Source of the DNA: Corynebacterium tapiri
GTDB taxonomy: Bacteria; Actinomycetota; Actinomycetes; Mycobacteriales; Mycobacteriaceae
Direction of reading: 5' to 3'
DNA: 64,000 nucleotides
Assembly (NCBI RefSeq): GCF_006334925.1
Contig: NZ_VDHJ01000001.1
Location: 1 to 64,000, forward strand
The notes beneath the pieces were generated by a model, which had not been told where the DNA came from, ran no database searches, and saw only the letters and a list, made by a program, of their open reading frames with translations. Positions 55,810 through 64,000 of this stretch are shown in pieces. Made by a program: the position numbers and the translations under genes. Within the stretch, counting starts at the first letter, position 1. Every line of letters starts with the position of its first letter.

Positions 55810-55834
55810 ACCTCCTTTAGACGACGCACTGGGG

Positions 55835-56440
55835 TTAGCGGTTCCCAACTCTCCTGTTGAAGTACCTCACTCCCTGCTCTGTCACGACGGCATCGACGGG
55901 GAGGTCATGCTTTTCCACGGGCACCTCTGCCACAATCTCCGCTGCATAGACCACGGCGACGATGACTGGGTGGTTGCCACGGGCGTCGACAAGCGAAGAC
56001 AGCTGCGCAAGAGTGCGGTCGTAATACCCACCACCCTTACCCAGGCGTACCCCCTCCGGGCTCAGCGCGGAAGCTGGAGTAAACACGAAGTCGCAGGTGG
56101 TAAGGACCTCGGTGCCCTGGTGGGGCTGGCGAGGTTCTAATAGCCCGTAGGCGGAGGTGGTGAGGCTTTCCGGCCCGTGGTCGAAACCCCACACTAGACG
56201 GCCGTGGGGGAGGGAAACGGGCAGCAGAATTTCGACGCCACTGTCACGCAGCCCCTCGAGGAGTACCCCTGCCCCTGGTTCGGTACCCACGGGAGCATAG
56301 GCGGCCACTCGGGTCGCAGCCTCTGCACTCAACAGGGTGGTGATTTCTTCGGTGATGCGTTGCGACGCTTCATTGCGCCGGGCTGGATCCATGCTCCGGC
56401 GGCGTTGGTGGACTGCGCGACGAACATCACCCTTGTTCAT
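55835..56440 (-). CDS. 5-formyltetrahydrofolate cyclo-ligase
   Basis: 201 residues from ATG 56440; ATG 56449 and an earlier start at 56467 are open. ATP-dependent conversion of 5-formyl-THF to 5,10-methenyl-THF. Seen: RRAVHQRRRSMDPARRNE near the start, LPHGRLVWGFDHG mid-protein, and the glycine-rich EGVRLGKGGGYYDRTLA (about 137-153) that binds phosphate, followed by EVPVEKHDLPVDAVVTE. Divergent from galU. Confidence 0.92.
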   Translation of the reverse strand: MNKGDVRRAVHQRRRSMDPARRNEASQRITEEITTLLSAEAATRVAAYAPVGTEPGAGVLLEGLRDSGVEILLPVSLPHGRLVWGFDHGPESLTTSAYGLLEPRQPHQGTEVLTTCDFVFTPASALSPEGVRLGKGGGYYDRTLAQLSSLVDARGNHPVIVAVVYAAEIVAEVPVEKHDLPVDAVVTEQGVRYFNRRVGNR

Positions 56441-56489
56441 GTTCACCATCGTAACGTCGGGCTGCACGCAGCAGGTAAGGTAAACCGCT

Positions 56490-57431
56490 ATGGTTCACCC
56501 TGATCACCGATCCCCACATGGCGTGCGCACTGTGGTCGTGCCTGCCGCCGGAATGGGAACCCGTTTCCTGCCTGCCACGAAGACGGTGCCCAAGGAGCTG
56601 CTTCCCGTCGTGGATACTCCTGGAATCGAGCTCATCGCGGAGGAGGCCTCGCAGCTCGGGGCCACTCGCCTGGCCGTGATCACCGCGCCGAACAAGGATG
56701 AGGTCCTCGCGCACTTTGGTGAGTTTGACCAGCTGGTAGAGACTCTGGAACAGCGCGGAAAAGACGAGCAGGTTCGCAAGGTCAAGCGCGCCGGCGAGCT
56801 CATCGAGCCGGTCGCCGTTGTGCAGGACAAGCCCTTGGGCCTCGGCCACGCCGTGGGACTTGCCGAGCAGGTCCTCGACGAGGATGAGGACGCCTTTGCC
56901 GTCATGCTGCCGGATGACCTCGTGCTGCCCAACGGAGTAGTCGAAGAGATGGCCCGCGTGCGCGCCGAGTTCGGCGGTAGCGTGCTGTGTGCCTTCGAAG
57001 TCGCCCGGGAGGACGTGTTCAACTACGGCGTGTTCGACGTGGTTGAGATTCCCGATGACAGCGAATCCGACGCGGCGACGGTCAAGAAGGTCACGGGCAT
57101 GGTGGAGAAGCCCGAGCCCGAGGACGCCCCTTCGAACTTTGTCGCGGCCGGGCGCTACCTGCTCGATCGCGCCATCTTCGACGCTCTCAAGCGCATCACG
57201 CCGGGCAAGGGGGGCGAGCTGCAGCTGACCGACGCCATCGAGCTCCTCATTCAGGAAGGTCACCCGGTGCACGTCGTGGTTCACCATGGTCAGCGCCACG
57301 ACCTGGGCAACCCGGCGGGGTACATCCCGGCCAACGTGGACTTCGGTCTGCGCAACGAGCGATATGCCCCGGCGCTGTACCGCTCCATCAAGAAGATCCT
57401 GGCTGAGTACGAGCAGCGCAACGGACTCTAA
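56490..57431 (+). CDS. galU: UTP-glucose-1-phosphate uridylyltransferase
   Basis: 313 residues. Nucleotidyltransferase motif AAGMGTRFLPATKTVPKELLPV (about 12-33, split as GMGTRFLPATK and PKELLPV), PLGLGHAVG (about 112), DDLVL and MVEKPEPEDAPSN (about 207). Makes UDP-glucose for cell-wall, trehalose and mycolate-related sugars. First of the galU-glp-rimJ-glpR rightward run. Confidence 0.97.
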   Translation: MVHPDHRSPHGVRTVVVPAAGMGTRFLPATKTVPKELLPVVDTPGIELIAEEASQLGATRLAVITAPNKDEVLAHFGEFDQLVETLEQRGKDEQVRKVKRAGELIEPVAVVQDKPLGLGHAVGLAEQVLDEDEDAFAVMLPDDLVLPNGVVEEMARVRAEFGGSVLCAFEVAREDVFNYGVFDVVEIPDDSESDAATVKKVTGMVEKPEPEDAPSNFVAAGRYLLDRAIFDALKRITPGKGGELQLTDAIELLIQEGHPVHVVVHHGQRHDLGNPAGYIPANVDFGLRNERYAPALYRSIKKILAEYEQRNGL

Positions 57432-57517
57432 AGTCCACAACCACCTGTGGTGAGTCTGGCGCGGGCGAGGCCCAGTCGGCGGGGTAACCTCAGGCGCTAG
57501 AGGAGGTGCGAGAGACG

Positions 57518-58822
57518 TTGAGATCCGTTGAGGAACATCTCGCCATCGTGTGCGATGCGGCGATTACCCCTGAGCCGGTGCGCGTGACAATCGCGGAGTC
57601 GCTGGGACTTATCGCCGCGGAGGACGTGCAAGCTAGTTCCCCTCAGCCGAGCTTTTCGCAGGCTGTGGTGGATGGATACGCCGTGCGCGCTGTTGACGTC
57701 GGTGGAGAGCGGGGCCTGGCCCGCAAGGCTGCTCCTGCTCCAGATGATTCTGACCAGCAGGAAGACGTGGTGGAGGTTGAGCCCGCTCGCGTCGAGCGCT
57801 CCCTGCCGGTGGTGGGGGAGGTGCCCGCGGGATCTCAGCAACCGATGCGTCTTCAGCCAAAGCAGGCAGTGCGTGTGCACGCTGGCGCGCCCCTGCCCAC
57901 CCTGGCCGACGCGGTGCTTCCCCTGGAGTGGACGGACCGTGGCAGCAAGCGCGTGACCGCCAAACGCCCTGTGCGCAGCGGGGACTTTGTGCGCCGAGAG
58001 GGAGATGACATACAGCCGGGTGACATTGCTGTTGCTGCGGACTCTCTGATTTCTCCAGCGCACGTCGGGTTGCTGGCTGCCGTGGGGCGCTCCAAAGTGC
58101 TGGTCTACCCGCGTCCGCGCGTGACAGTACTGTCTTACGGACATGAGCTGGTCGGACTGGATCAGACACCCGAGCTGGGCCAGGTCTACGACGTAAACTC
58201 GCACGCTCTGACGGCCGCCGCCACGGAGGCTGGCGCCGATGCGCACTGGGTAGGCATTGCGGAGGGCGAGCCGCGGCGGTTGCGTCAGATCGTCGAGACA
58301 CACATGCAGCGCAGCGAGCTTCTGGTGATCTCCGGTGCGGTTGGTGGGCAGGGCGCTACGGTCATGCGGGAGGTGCTCGAGGAAATCGGCGATGTGGATA
58401 CCTCACGAGTCGCCCTCCACCCCGGTTCGGTGCAGGGTTTTGCCCTGCTTGGATCCGAGCGCATCCCGGCCCTGCTGTTGCCCTCAAATCCCATCTCGGC
58501 GCTGGTGGGCTTCGAGGTTTTCGGCCGCCCGTTGATCCGGACGTCGCTGAGCCGCCCGTCGGCAGCGCGCCGGGTGGTGCGAGCCCGGTCCATCGGCCAC
58601 GTCACCTCGATTGCTGGGCGTCGCGGCTATGTGCGCGCTCGATTGATGCGCGATGCCCACACACAGGACTATCTTGTCGAGGGATTGGGCGGCGCCACTG
58701 GTGCTCCCGCGCACCTGTTGGCGGGGTTGTCTGAGGCCAACGCGATGATCCGCATTCCCGAGGATGTTACCGAGGTCCGCCCCGGTGACGTGGTCGACGT
58801 TCTCTTCATGGCGCAAAGCTAA
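57518..58822 (+). CDS. glp: Gephyrin-like MoeA family protein Glp
   Basis: 434 residues from TTG 57518 (MRSVEEHLAIV), with GGAGG 12 nt upstream; GTG 57506 is the alternative. MoeA domains I-IV are present: SQAVVDGYAVR near the start, GADAVLPLEW-like region as LADAVLPLEW (about 134), and NPISALVGFEVF (about 330). An acidic insertion (about 75-100) interrupts domain II. In C. glutamicum the protein in this operon, Glp, binds FtsZ and acts in division; a role in molybdopterin metabolism is the other possibility. Confidence 0.85.
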   Translation: MRSVEEHLAIVCDAAITPEPVRVTIAESLGLIAAEDVQASSPQPSFSQAVVDGYAVRAVDVGGERGLARKAAPAPDDSDQQEDVVEVEPARVERSLPVVGEVPAGSQQPMRLQPKQAVRVHAGAPLPTLADAVLPLEWTDRGSKRVTAKRPVRSGDFVRREGDDIQPGDIAVAADSLISPAHVGLLAAVGRSKVLVYPRPRVTVLSYGHELVGLDQTPELGQVYDVNSHALTAAATEAGADAHWVGIAEGEPRRLRQIVETHMQRSELLVISGAVGGQGATVMREVLEEIGDVDTSRVALHPGSVQGFALLGSERIPALLLPSNPISALVGFEVFGRPLIRTSLSRPSAARRVVRARSIGHVTSIAGRRGYVRARLMRDAHTQDYLVEGLGGATGAPAHLLAGLSEANAMIRIPEDVTEVRPGDVVDVLFMAQS

Positions 58823-58827
58823 GGCCC

Positions 58828-59526
58828 ATGCTCAATTCCTGGGCCAAGCCCTACCGCAACCGCGAGCCCAGTAGCGCGCGCCCCCACCCGGTGCACCCCG
58901 GCTGGCCGGAGGTCACACCCTGCGTCACACTGCTTAGCGGCGAGGAATTGCGCCTGCGTCCGGTGGTCAGCAGCGACGGGGCAGCCTGGTCACGTATGCG
59001 GCGTGCCGACGAGGCGTGGCTCAAGCCCGTCGAACCTACGCAACACACCACTTGGCACGAGGCCCATAGCACCGTGGCGTGGCGCAGTCTTTTCCGCGCG
59101 TTCAAGGAACAGGCGCAGCGCGGGACGTTGGTGCCCATGGTCATCGAGATCGACGGTGAATTTGCTGGTCAGGTCACCATAGGCAACATTCAGCACGGCA
59201 CCATCTCGGATGCCTGGATTGGGTACTGGGTGCACTCCGCACACATGGGCAAGGGCGCGGCCACCGCGGCGTGTGCGTTGGGGGTGGATCACGCCTTTCG
59301 ACGCATCGGCCTCCACCGACTAACAGCAACCTATCTGCCCTCCAACCCCGCTTCCGGAGCGGTGCTGCTGAAGAACGGTTTCCGTGAGGAAGGGTTCTTG
59401 GTAGGCAACCTGCACATCGATGGGCAGTGGCGAGACCACCACGTGGTCGCCCTTCTCAACGATGAGTTCCCCCAATCGTGTGTTGCTCGCCTGGTGCGAG
59501 CGGGCAAGATTGCGGCGTGGCGATAA
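58828..59526 (+). CDS. rimJ: GNAT N-acetyltransferase, RimJ/RimL type
   Basis: 232 residues. A basic 40-residue N-terminus, then a GNAT domain with LRPVVSSDGAAWSRMR, acetyl-CoA binding VHSAHMGKGAATAACALGVDHAF (VHSAHMGKGAATAA core) and RLTATYLPSNPASGAVLLKNGF. Acetylates a protein or peptide N-terminus; the target is unknown. It starts 5 nt after glp and keeps the galU-moeA-rimJ order found in mycobacteria. Confidence 0.92.
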   Translation: MLNSWAKPYRNREPSSARPHPVHPGWPEVTPCVTLLSGEELRLRPVVSSDGAAWSRMRRADEAWLKPVEPTQHTTWHEAHSTVAWRSLFRAFKEQAQRGTLVPMVIEIDGEFAGQVTIGNIQHGTISDAWIGYWVHSAHMGKGAATAACALGVDHAFRRIGLHRLTATYLPSNPASGAVLLKNGFREEGFLVGNLHIDGQWRDHHVVALLNDEFPQSCVARLVRAGKIAAWR

Positions 59527-59587
59527 GCCTGCGCGATTTTCGCAATTATCCTGTGATCTGATTACCCCTAGTGAAAGGATCACCCGC

Positions 59588-60607
59588 GTGTCCAACGGTT
59601 TGATCGTTGTGCTCATCATCGTGGTGTGGCTGTTTGTGTTGGCGCCGCTGTTGTTGCGTAAGCAGCGCCCGATTAGCCAGGCAGGGGAGGCCTTCGACGA
59701 CACCCGCGTGCTGCACGAAGGTGGCTCCGGTGAGGTTGCTGCACCGCGCATGCCGCGCCTGCGCGCCTCCGACGTGCGCCGCGCCCCGCGCGACTCACAG
59801 GACTATGAGGTTGTGGCGGCCGAGCCGGAGGAGTTCGAGCTTGTCGACGAGCCGGCCAGCCGCAAGGACGTCCTCGACGGCGAGGTTGTTGAGGACCAAC
59901 AGCCGACCGAGCAGGTCGTTTCCGCCGGCGGATCGACTGCTGCCAGCGCACTGGTGCTCGAGGACGAGGACGAGGTCGAGGAGGCCGGTGCTGGGGAGGC
60001 CTATGAGGTCGATGCCTCCTACGAAGGCCCCTCGGATACCCTGCACCCGGCCGCGCGTGCCGATGCTGCCGCCAGCTACCAGCCCGCACCTCGGGACGAA
60101 GAGGCCGAGCTTACCGACGAACCTGCGGAGCTGAGCGAAGAAGAAATCGAGTTCGCCCGCCGCCGCAGTGAGCGCGGCGGTTGGGATCCGGACGCGGATC
60201 GCACGCGCACGCTCGACCGCTACGCGCGACGTCGTCGAGCACTGGCCATCATCGTGGGTGTTGGTTTGATAAGCGTCGTGCTCGGCATCATCTTCGGCGG
60301 CTGGGTCTGGGCAGCGGCAGCTGTAACGGGTGTGATCCTCGTTGCCTACCTGGCTGCTCTGCGTACGCAGGTGCGCCAGGAAAACGAACTGCGGGCTCGC
60401 CGTATTCGCCACCTGCGTCGCGCACGCATGGGTGTGCGCCAGGTGGACGCTCCGGAGCGTTTCCGCCGCCCAGGTGGAGTCGTGGTGCAGCTAGACGACG
60501 CCTCGCCCGACTTCGATTACCTTCCCGAGGCCCGCTACACCGTGGATGACGCCCCGGAACCGCACCAGCCGCTGCCTCGTCGACGCCCATTGCGCCGCGC
60601 CAGCTAG
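59588..60607 (+). CDS. glpR: Glp receptor-like divisome membrane protein GlpR
   Basis: 339 residues from GTG 59588, with GAAAGGA 8 nt upstream; upstream frame overlaps rimJ and is discarded. N-terminal membrane segment (2-22), a long acidic disordered region (30-200), two membrane segments (about 218-260) and a basic C-terminal part ending in RRPGGVVVQLDDASPDFDYLPE. Topology and place after glp-rimJ fit GLPR, the membrane receptor of the gephyrin-like Glp that links FtsZ to elongation in C. glutamicum. Confidence 0.82.
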   Translation: MSNGLIVVLIIVVWLFVLAPLLLRKQRPISQAGEAFDDTRVLHEGGSGEVAAPRMPRLRASDVRRAPRDSQDYEVVAAEPEEFELVDEPASRKDVLDGEVVEDQQPTEQVVSAGGSTAASALVLEDEDEVEEAGAGEAYEVDASYEGPSDTLHPAARADAAASYQPAPRDEEAELTDEPAELSEEEIEFARRRSERGGWDPDADRTRTLDRYARRRRALAIIVGVGLISVVLGIIFGGWVWAAAAVTGVILVAYLAALRTQVRQENELRARRIRHLRRARMGVRQVDAPERFRRPGGVVVQLDDASPDFDYLPEARYTVDDAPEPHQPLPRRRPLRRAS

Positions 60608-60652
60608 GGGTTTTCGCTCGCGGGTGGGGGGGAGTACTCTGATCCGCAGTGC

Positions 60653-60725
60653 GGGGCTATAGCTCAGTTGGTAGAGCGTCGCGTTCGCAATGCGAAGGTC
60701 TGGGGTTCGATTCCCCATAGCTCCA
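60653..60725 (+). tRNA. tRNA-Ala (anticodon CGC)
   Basis: A 73-nt cloverleaf: acceptor GGGGCTA/TAGCTCC, D-arm GCTC/GAGC, anticodon loop TTCGCAA giving CGC for GCG codons, T-arm TGGGG/CCCCA. CCA is not encoded. Confidence 0.96.
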
Positions 60726-60730
60726 CTATT

Positions 60731-60759
60731 TTAAACCCGGTTCAGTTGAGCCGGGTTTT
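60731..60759 (+). terminator. tRNA-Ala terminator
   Basis: AAACCCGG (60733-60740) pairs with CCGGGTTT (60751-60758), followed by T; the stem is A/T-flanked on both sides. Confidence 0.85.
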
Positions 60760-60811
60760 GCGTTTGTCTGCCCAGGGCACAGTGGCTATAGGGCTTGGTT
60801 ACCCTTGAGAC

Positions 60812-61315
60812 ATGACATCTCCCGACAACATCCTGCTGCACCTTGAGCACCAGCACGAGGAGTACATCCGGGAGATCTTCAGAGAGCTGGCCGCACGCGG
60901 GTTTCCTGCTCAACAGCAAACACCTCATATCACGGTGACGTTTGCTCCGCAGATGGGTGAGAAAGCCGTCGATAAGGCGAGGGAAGTCCTACCTGGGTTA
61001 ATCCCGGCGGCTTTTCGACGCGTGGGAACCGTCGTCTTTGGCACCAAAAGCAAACAGACAGTGGCGTGGTTGTTGGAGACCAACGAGGAGCTAGAGCGGG
61101 CAGCGCGGCAGATTAGTGCGGCGAATCCGGATGGTCGGGGAGAGCGGTGGATTCCGCATCTGACTATGGGGTTGCGGATACCGCGTCGTCAGGTTCCCGA
61201 CTACATAGCCGCACTCGATGAGATCAGCTCGCCGCACATAAAAGAACTCACTGCGCGAAGAGCCGCCTTGTGGCGTCCGCGCAGTGAGGAGTTGACGGTG
61301 CTGGCTGGTGCCTAA
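60812..61315 (+). CDS. 2'-5' RNA ligase family (2H phosphoesterase) protein
   Basis: 167 residues with two HxT motifs, PHITVTF (about 38-44) and PHLTMGL (about 114-120), the signature of the 2H phosphoesterase superfamily. Such proteins act on cyclic phosphates or 2'-5' linkages in RNA. The physiological substrate is unknown. The stop overlaps the convergent transporter gene in a shared CTAA. Confidence 0.88.
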   Translation: MTSPDNILLHLEHQHEEYIREIFRELAARGFPAQQQTPHITVTFAPQMGEKAVDKAREVLPGLIPAAFRRVGTVVFGTKSKQTVAWLLETNEELERAARQISAANPDGRGERWIPHLTMGLRIPRRQVPDYIAALDEISSPHIKELTARRAALWRPRSEELTVLAGA

Positions 61316-62883
61316 ATCACCAGAAGAATGAGCGGGACCATGATGATCTTGACGATCACCGCGATGGTCACGACCGTGCTGTAACCCAGCATGACGCGGG
61401 GATCGACGGCACGGCTGGAGGCGAACTCCAGGATGGCCGGCTGGCTCATGATGCCGGAGGCACCGCCGCTGGCACGAGCGGTCGACTGGCCTTGGACTCG
61501 CATGAGCAGGTAGAAGGTAGCCAAGGTGGCCACGGTGACGGCAGCACCGATGATCATCGAGATGAGGCCCGTCATGCTGATCGCCGTGGCGGCGAACGCT
61601 GGGCCGGAGGCGATTCCCACGGCAGCGAGAAAGAGCATGAGGCCGAACTGACGCAAGGTGAAGTTGGCGCTGCGCGGCAGCTTCCACGTGCCGCCCCAGG
61701 GGGCATTGCGCAGGGCGCCCAGGATGAGGCCGACGATGAGCGGGCCGGCCGCGGAGCCAAGGGCGAAGGAAGCGCCAGCCGGCAGAGGGATCACGATCAG
61801 CGCGGCGGCGAAACCGAGGGTCAGACCGCCGGCGAAGTTGACCAGGTCTACCTCGGAAACGTTGCGCTTGGAGTCTCCGAAGAAGGTGACCAGGTCGTCG
61901 CGCTTGCCAATGGGGAAGGCGATCTCGACGATGTCGCCGGCCTCGAGATAGGTCTCCGGGGTGGCAAGAATCAGCTCATCCATGCGGCGGATGCGAGTGA
62001 CTACCGAGCGGTGGCGGCGGAATAGCTTGATCTCTTTGAGCTGGCGGCCTGCCAGGTCGTCGTTGGAGACAGTGAGCTCGTCGATGGCGACGTTGCGGTC
62101 GCGGCCCCAGCGCCGCGGCACAGCGGTACCGGCAGCCTCGATGACGGCAGGCATGATGGATTCGGCGGCAAAGACGGTGACCACATCACCAGCGTTTAAG
62201 GGCTGCTCCGGATCGACGATGGAGGAGTGCCCGTTACGTCGCACTGTGGCCACGCGAACTTTGCCCTCGGCTGCGTCGTTGAGCTGTTGGACAGTCATGT
62301 CTCGGGCAAGCTTGACGCGACGAATCACCAATTTTGAATCGTCAGAATCCTGGGAGTCCTTCTTGGCCTTCCACTTCTGGTTCACAAAGACCGAGACCAC
62401 CAGAATGGCCACCACCACACCGGTGGGGTAGGCCAGGGAATACCCCACCGCCGGCAGGTCCGATCCGGTTTGGCTCTGAGCCAGGGAGAGTGATGGGGTA
62501 TTCGTCAGCGCGCCGGAGAAGATACCCACGGTGATCTCCCGCGAAGCCCCCAGCAGCAACCCGCCGATGATGGCGACCGCTGCGCCAACCACGATGGCCG
62601 CAATCGCCGAGGCAATCATGCCCAGCTGGGAGCGCAGCTGCTTAAAGAAGCTCTCTCCAGCCTCCAGGCCGACGAGGTAGACGAAAAGGCCGAGCCCCAA
62701 GTTCTGGAGCATGGTCAGGTCAGCACTCGGCTCGGGAATCAGCGCGCCGACCAAGAGCCCGACGAACAGGGTTCCCGCTGCTCCGAAGCGAATACCACCA
62801 AACGGGATAGCACCCAGGCCAGCGCCTAGGGCAATCACCAAGAACATGGTGAGGAAAATATTATCTGCAAATATGTCCAACAC
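61312..62883 (-). CDS. AspT/YidE-type transporter with RCK domains
   Basis: 523 residues from GTG 62883 (LDIFADNIFLTMFLV); the ORF is open to 62925, and the start is uncertain. Two membrane halves of the AspT-AbrB/YidE duplication family (about 8-180 and 355-523) flank two TrkA-C (RCK) regulatory domains (about 190-350: VVTVFAAESIMPAVIEAAG, LEAGDIVEIAFPIG). Family members exchange aspartate/alanine or export dicarboxylates; C. glutamicum has a succinate exporter of this type. Substrate here is not determinable. Confidence 0.85.
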   Translation of the reverse strand: MLDIFADNIFLTMFLVIALGAGLGAIPFGGIRFGAAGTLFVGLLVGALIPEPSADLTMLQNLGLGLFVYLVGLEAGESFFKQLRSQLGMIASAIAAIVVGAAVAIIGGLLLGASREITVGIFSGALTNTPSLSLAQSQTGSDLPAVGYSLAYPTGVVVAILVVSVFVNQKWKAKKDSQDSDDSKLVIRRVKLARDMTVQQLNDAAEGKVRVATVRRNGHSSIVDPEQPLNAGDVVTVFAAESIMPAVIEAAGTAVPRRWGRDRNVAIDELTVSNDDLAGRQLKEIKLFRRHRSVVTRIRRMDELILATPETYLEAGDIVEIAFPIGKRDDLVTFFGDSKRNVSEVDLVNFAGGLTLGFAAALIVIPLPAGASFALGSAAGPLIVGLILGALRNAPWGGTWKLPRSANFTLRQFGLMLFLAAVGIASGPAFAATAISMTGLISMIIGAAVTVATLATFYLLMRVQGQSTARASGGASGIMSQPAILEFASSRAVDPRVMLGYSTVVTIAVIVKIIMVPLILLVI

Positions 62884-63025
62884 TGCGGGCGAATCCTCCA
62901 CAAAATAAGTGCGTCCCCAGAGCACGCGATTAATCCCTGGGAACGTATTTCGCCGTCGTCAACGGACGGCACTAGGGAAGAAGTCTAGCCTAAAAGTATT
63001 ACTTTAACCGGACTCGAGGGAGACA

Positions 63026-63628
63026 CTAGCGGGGCCACAACCCCGAACAACCGCGGCGATGAGACCCCATTAGGTGCGTATCTACCATCCCGATGGCTTC
63101 CATGAGGGCGTACATGGAAGTCGGACCGACGAAGGCGAAGCCACGGGACTTAAGCTCTCGGGCCAAAGCCTTCGACTCCGCAGAACTCGAGGGAACCTCG
63201 CTCAAACTCATCGGCTCCGGAGTGGTTTCTGGGCGGAAGGACCAAATCAGCTCGGACAAGCCTTCCTGCGAACGCAGCTCCACGGTTGCGCGGGCATTGG
63301 TGATCGCCGCCTGGATTTTCTTCTCATTGCGGATGATGGAGGCGTCGAGAAGCAAGCGCTTCACATCCTGCGGCGTCATCTGTGCCACCGCATCGACATC
63401 AAATCCCAGGAAAGCGCGGCGAAACGCCTCCCGCTTGTTCAGGATCGTGGACCAGGACAGGCCGGCCTGGAAGGATTCGAGGCACAGGCGCTCGAAGAGG
63501 CCGGATTCTTCGTAGATGGGCATGCCCCATTCAGTGTCGTAGTACTCGGTGAGCAGGTCAGTGCCGTATGCCCAGGGAGTGCGGGCGAGTCCGTCGGGGC
63601 CGGTGATGAGGTCTGGTGAGTTGTGCAT
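63026..63628 (-). CDS. tag: 3-methyladenine DNA glycosylase I, zinc-site variant
   Basis: 200 residues. Helix-hairpin-helix glycosylase core: TPWAYG, YYDTEWGMPIYEESGLFERLCLESFQAGLSW with catalytic-pocket Glu51, and RNEKKIQAAITNA. Compared with E. coli Tag, zinc ligands Cys4, His17 and Cys179 are replaced by Thr17, Tyr30 and Ser189; only His185 is kept. The fold is otherwise complete. Lies 6 nt after ogt, a second alkylation-repair gene, so probably one operon. Confidence 0.9.
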   Translation of the reverse strand: MHNSPDLITGPDGLARTPWAYGTDLLTEYYDTEWGMPIYEESGLFERLCLESFQAGLSWSTILNKREAFRRAFLGFDVDAVAQMTPQDVKRLLLDASIIRNEKKIQAAITNARATVELRSQEGLSELIWSFRPETTPEPMSLSEVPSSSAESKALARELKSRGFAFVGPTSMYALMEAIGMVDTHLMGSHRRGCSGLWPR

Positions 63629-63634
63629 GGTGAG

Positions 63635-64000
63635 TTAGACGTGACTTTGGCCGTTCAGGTTCCGTTGCTCGTGCTCGAGGAGGAAAATTTTGGCGCTGTG
63701 TCCGCCACGGTAGTTACCCACGGAACCATCGGAACGCGTGATGCGATGGCAGGGGATCACCAGGGGGACTGGGTTGGTAGCGCACGCTGTGCCGGCTGCG
63801 CGCACGGCCCTGGGGCTGCCGGAGAGAGCGGCGAGTTGGGTATAAGTGCGCGTCTGGCCGAAAGGGATCTCGCGCATCGCCTGGCGAGCATGGCCTTGGA
63901 AGCCGGTGTTCTCCACATCAACGGCGATTTGCCCCAAGCAATCGGTGCCCTCGAAGTAGGCCGCGATCAACGCTGCGGCAGGAACTTCACCGCGCCGGGA
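63635..64000 (-). CDS. ogt: Methylated-DNA-protein-cysteine methyltransferase (partial)
   Basis: The reading frame is open to the window edge at 64000, giving the C-terminal 121 residues. FGQTRTYTQLAALSGSPRAVRAAGTACATNP is the HTH region, and the active-site PCHRI with the acceptor Cys and the following GNYRGG are present. Removes O6-alkyl groups from guanine. The N-terminal part lies beyond the window. Confidence 0.94.
   Translation of the reverse strand, partial: SRRGEVPAAALIAAYFEGTDCLGQIAVDVENTGFQGHARQAMREIPFGQTRTYTQLAALSGSPRAVRAAGTACATNPVPLVIPCHRITRSDGSVGNYRGGHSAKIFLLEHEQRNLNGQSHV

Overview
The window is a chromosomal segment of a Corynebacterium. It has high GC, corynebacterial regulator and transporter genes (amtR-like, mctB-mctC), an Rpf, SepH, mycoredoxin, a Glp/GlpR pair, and gene order that I recall as shared with Corynebacterium glutamicum and in part with Mycobacterium tuberculosis. 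I do not assign a species. Nearly all genes are housekeeping genes. No integrase, transposase, CRISPR array or prophage was seen.

Layout. 1-80 is the 3' end of a 5S rRNA, so an rrn operon lies just upstream. 0.6-8.7 kb is a leftward block: an XPB-type helicase and a conserved helicase-associated protein, which are neighbours in mycobacteria, are here separated by 3.6 kb. That interval carries an XRE regulator, small four-TM membrane proteins and a NatAB-like ABC exporter. It contains the most unusual object in the window: a 70-residue ORF (3429-3641) whose first 20 codons match the start of the helicase gene and whose remaining 50 match the second half of the XRE regulator. 8.8-20.7 kb holds rpf1, cspB, a glutaminyl cyclase-like lipoprotein, a purine permease, an rRNA methyltransferase-like protein, sepH, serC, gltA and an FKBP.

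20.7-29.7 kb has an aldo/keto reductase, the mctBC monocarboxylate transporter with G-run boxes upstream, two secreted hydrolase-like proteins, a striking inverted-repeat element beside tRNA-Arg(CCT), an MFS transporter and the cysQ-thyA-folA-mrx1 operon. 29.7-42.9 kb has lhr-nei (DNA repair), dedA, pgi, a succinate-semialdehyde dehydrogenase, chorismate mutase and pcrA. 42.9-50.3 kb has two paralogous secreted M23 peptidases, a PerM-like protein with purN-purH, and the nitrogen regulator amtR coupled to a degenerate nucleotidyltransferase.

50.3-52.2 kb is a divergent ribosomal protein cluster (S18, S14, L33, L28 leftward; L31B, L32 rightward), all of the cysteine-poor, zinc-independent type. 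52.4-60.6 kb follows the mycobacterial pepD-moaB2-mscL...galU-moeA-rimJ order, but without the two-component genes that normally precede the protease. It ends with Glp/GlpR, the cell-division gephyrin-like protein and its membrane receptor. 60.6-64 kb holds tRNA-Ala(CGC), a 2H phosphoesterase, an AspT-like transporter, a Tag glycosylase lacking most zinc ligands, and a truncated ogt at the window edge.

Genes are tightly packed. Operons often use ATGA overlaps, and four convergent pairs share a palindromic 4-bp stop signal. Two further convergent junctions place strong hairpins inside the end of a coding sequence.
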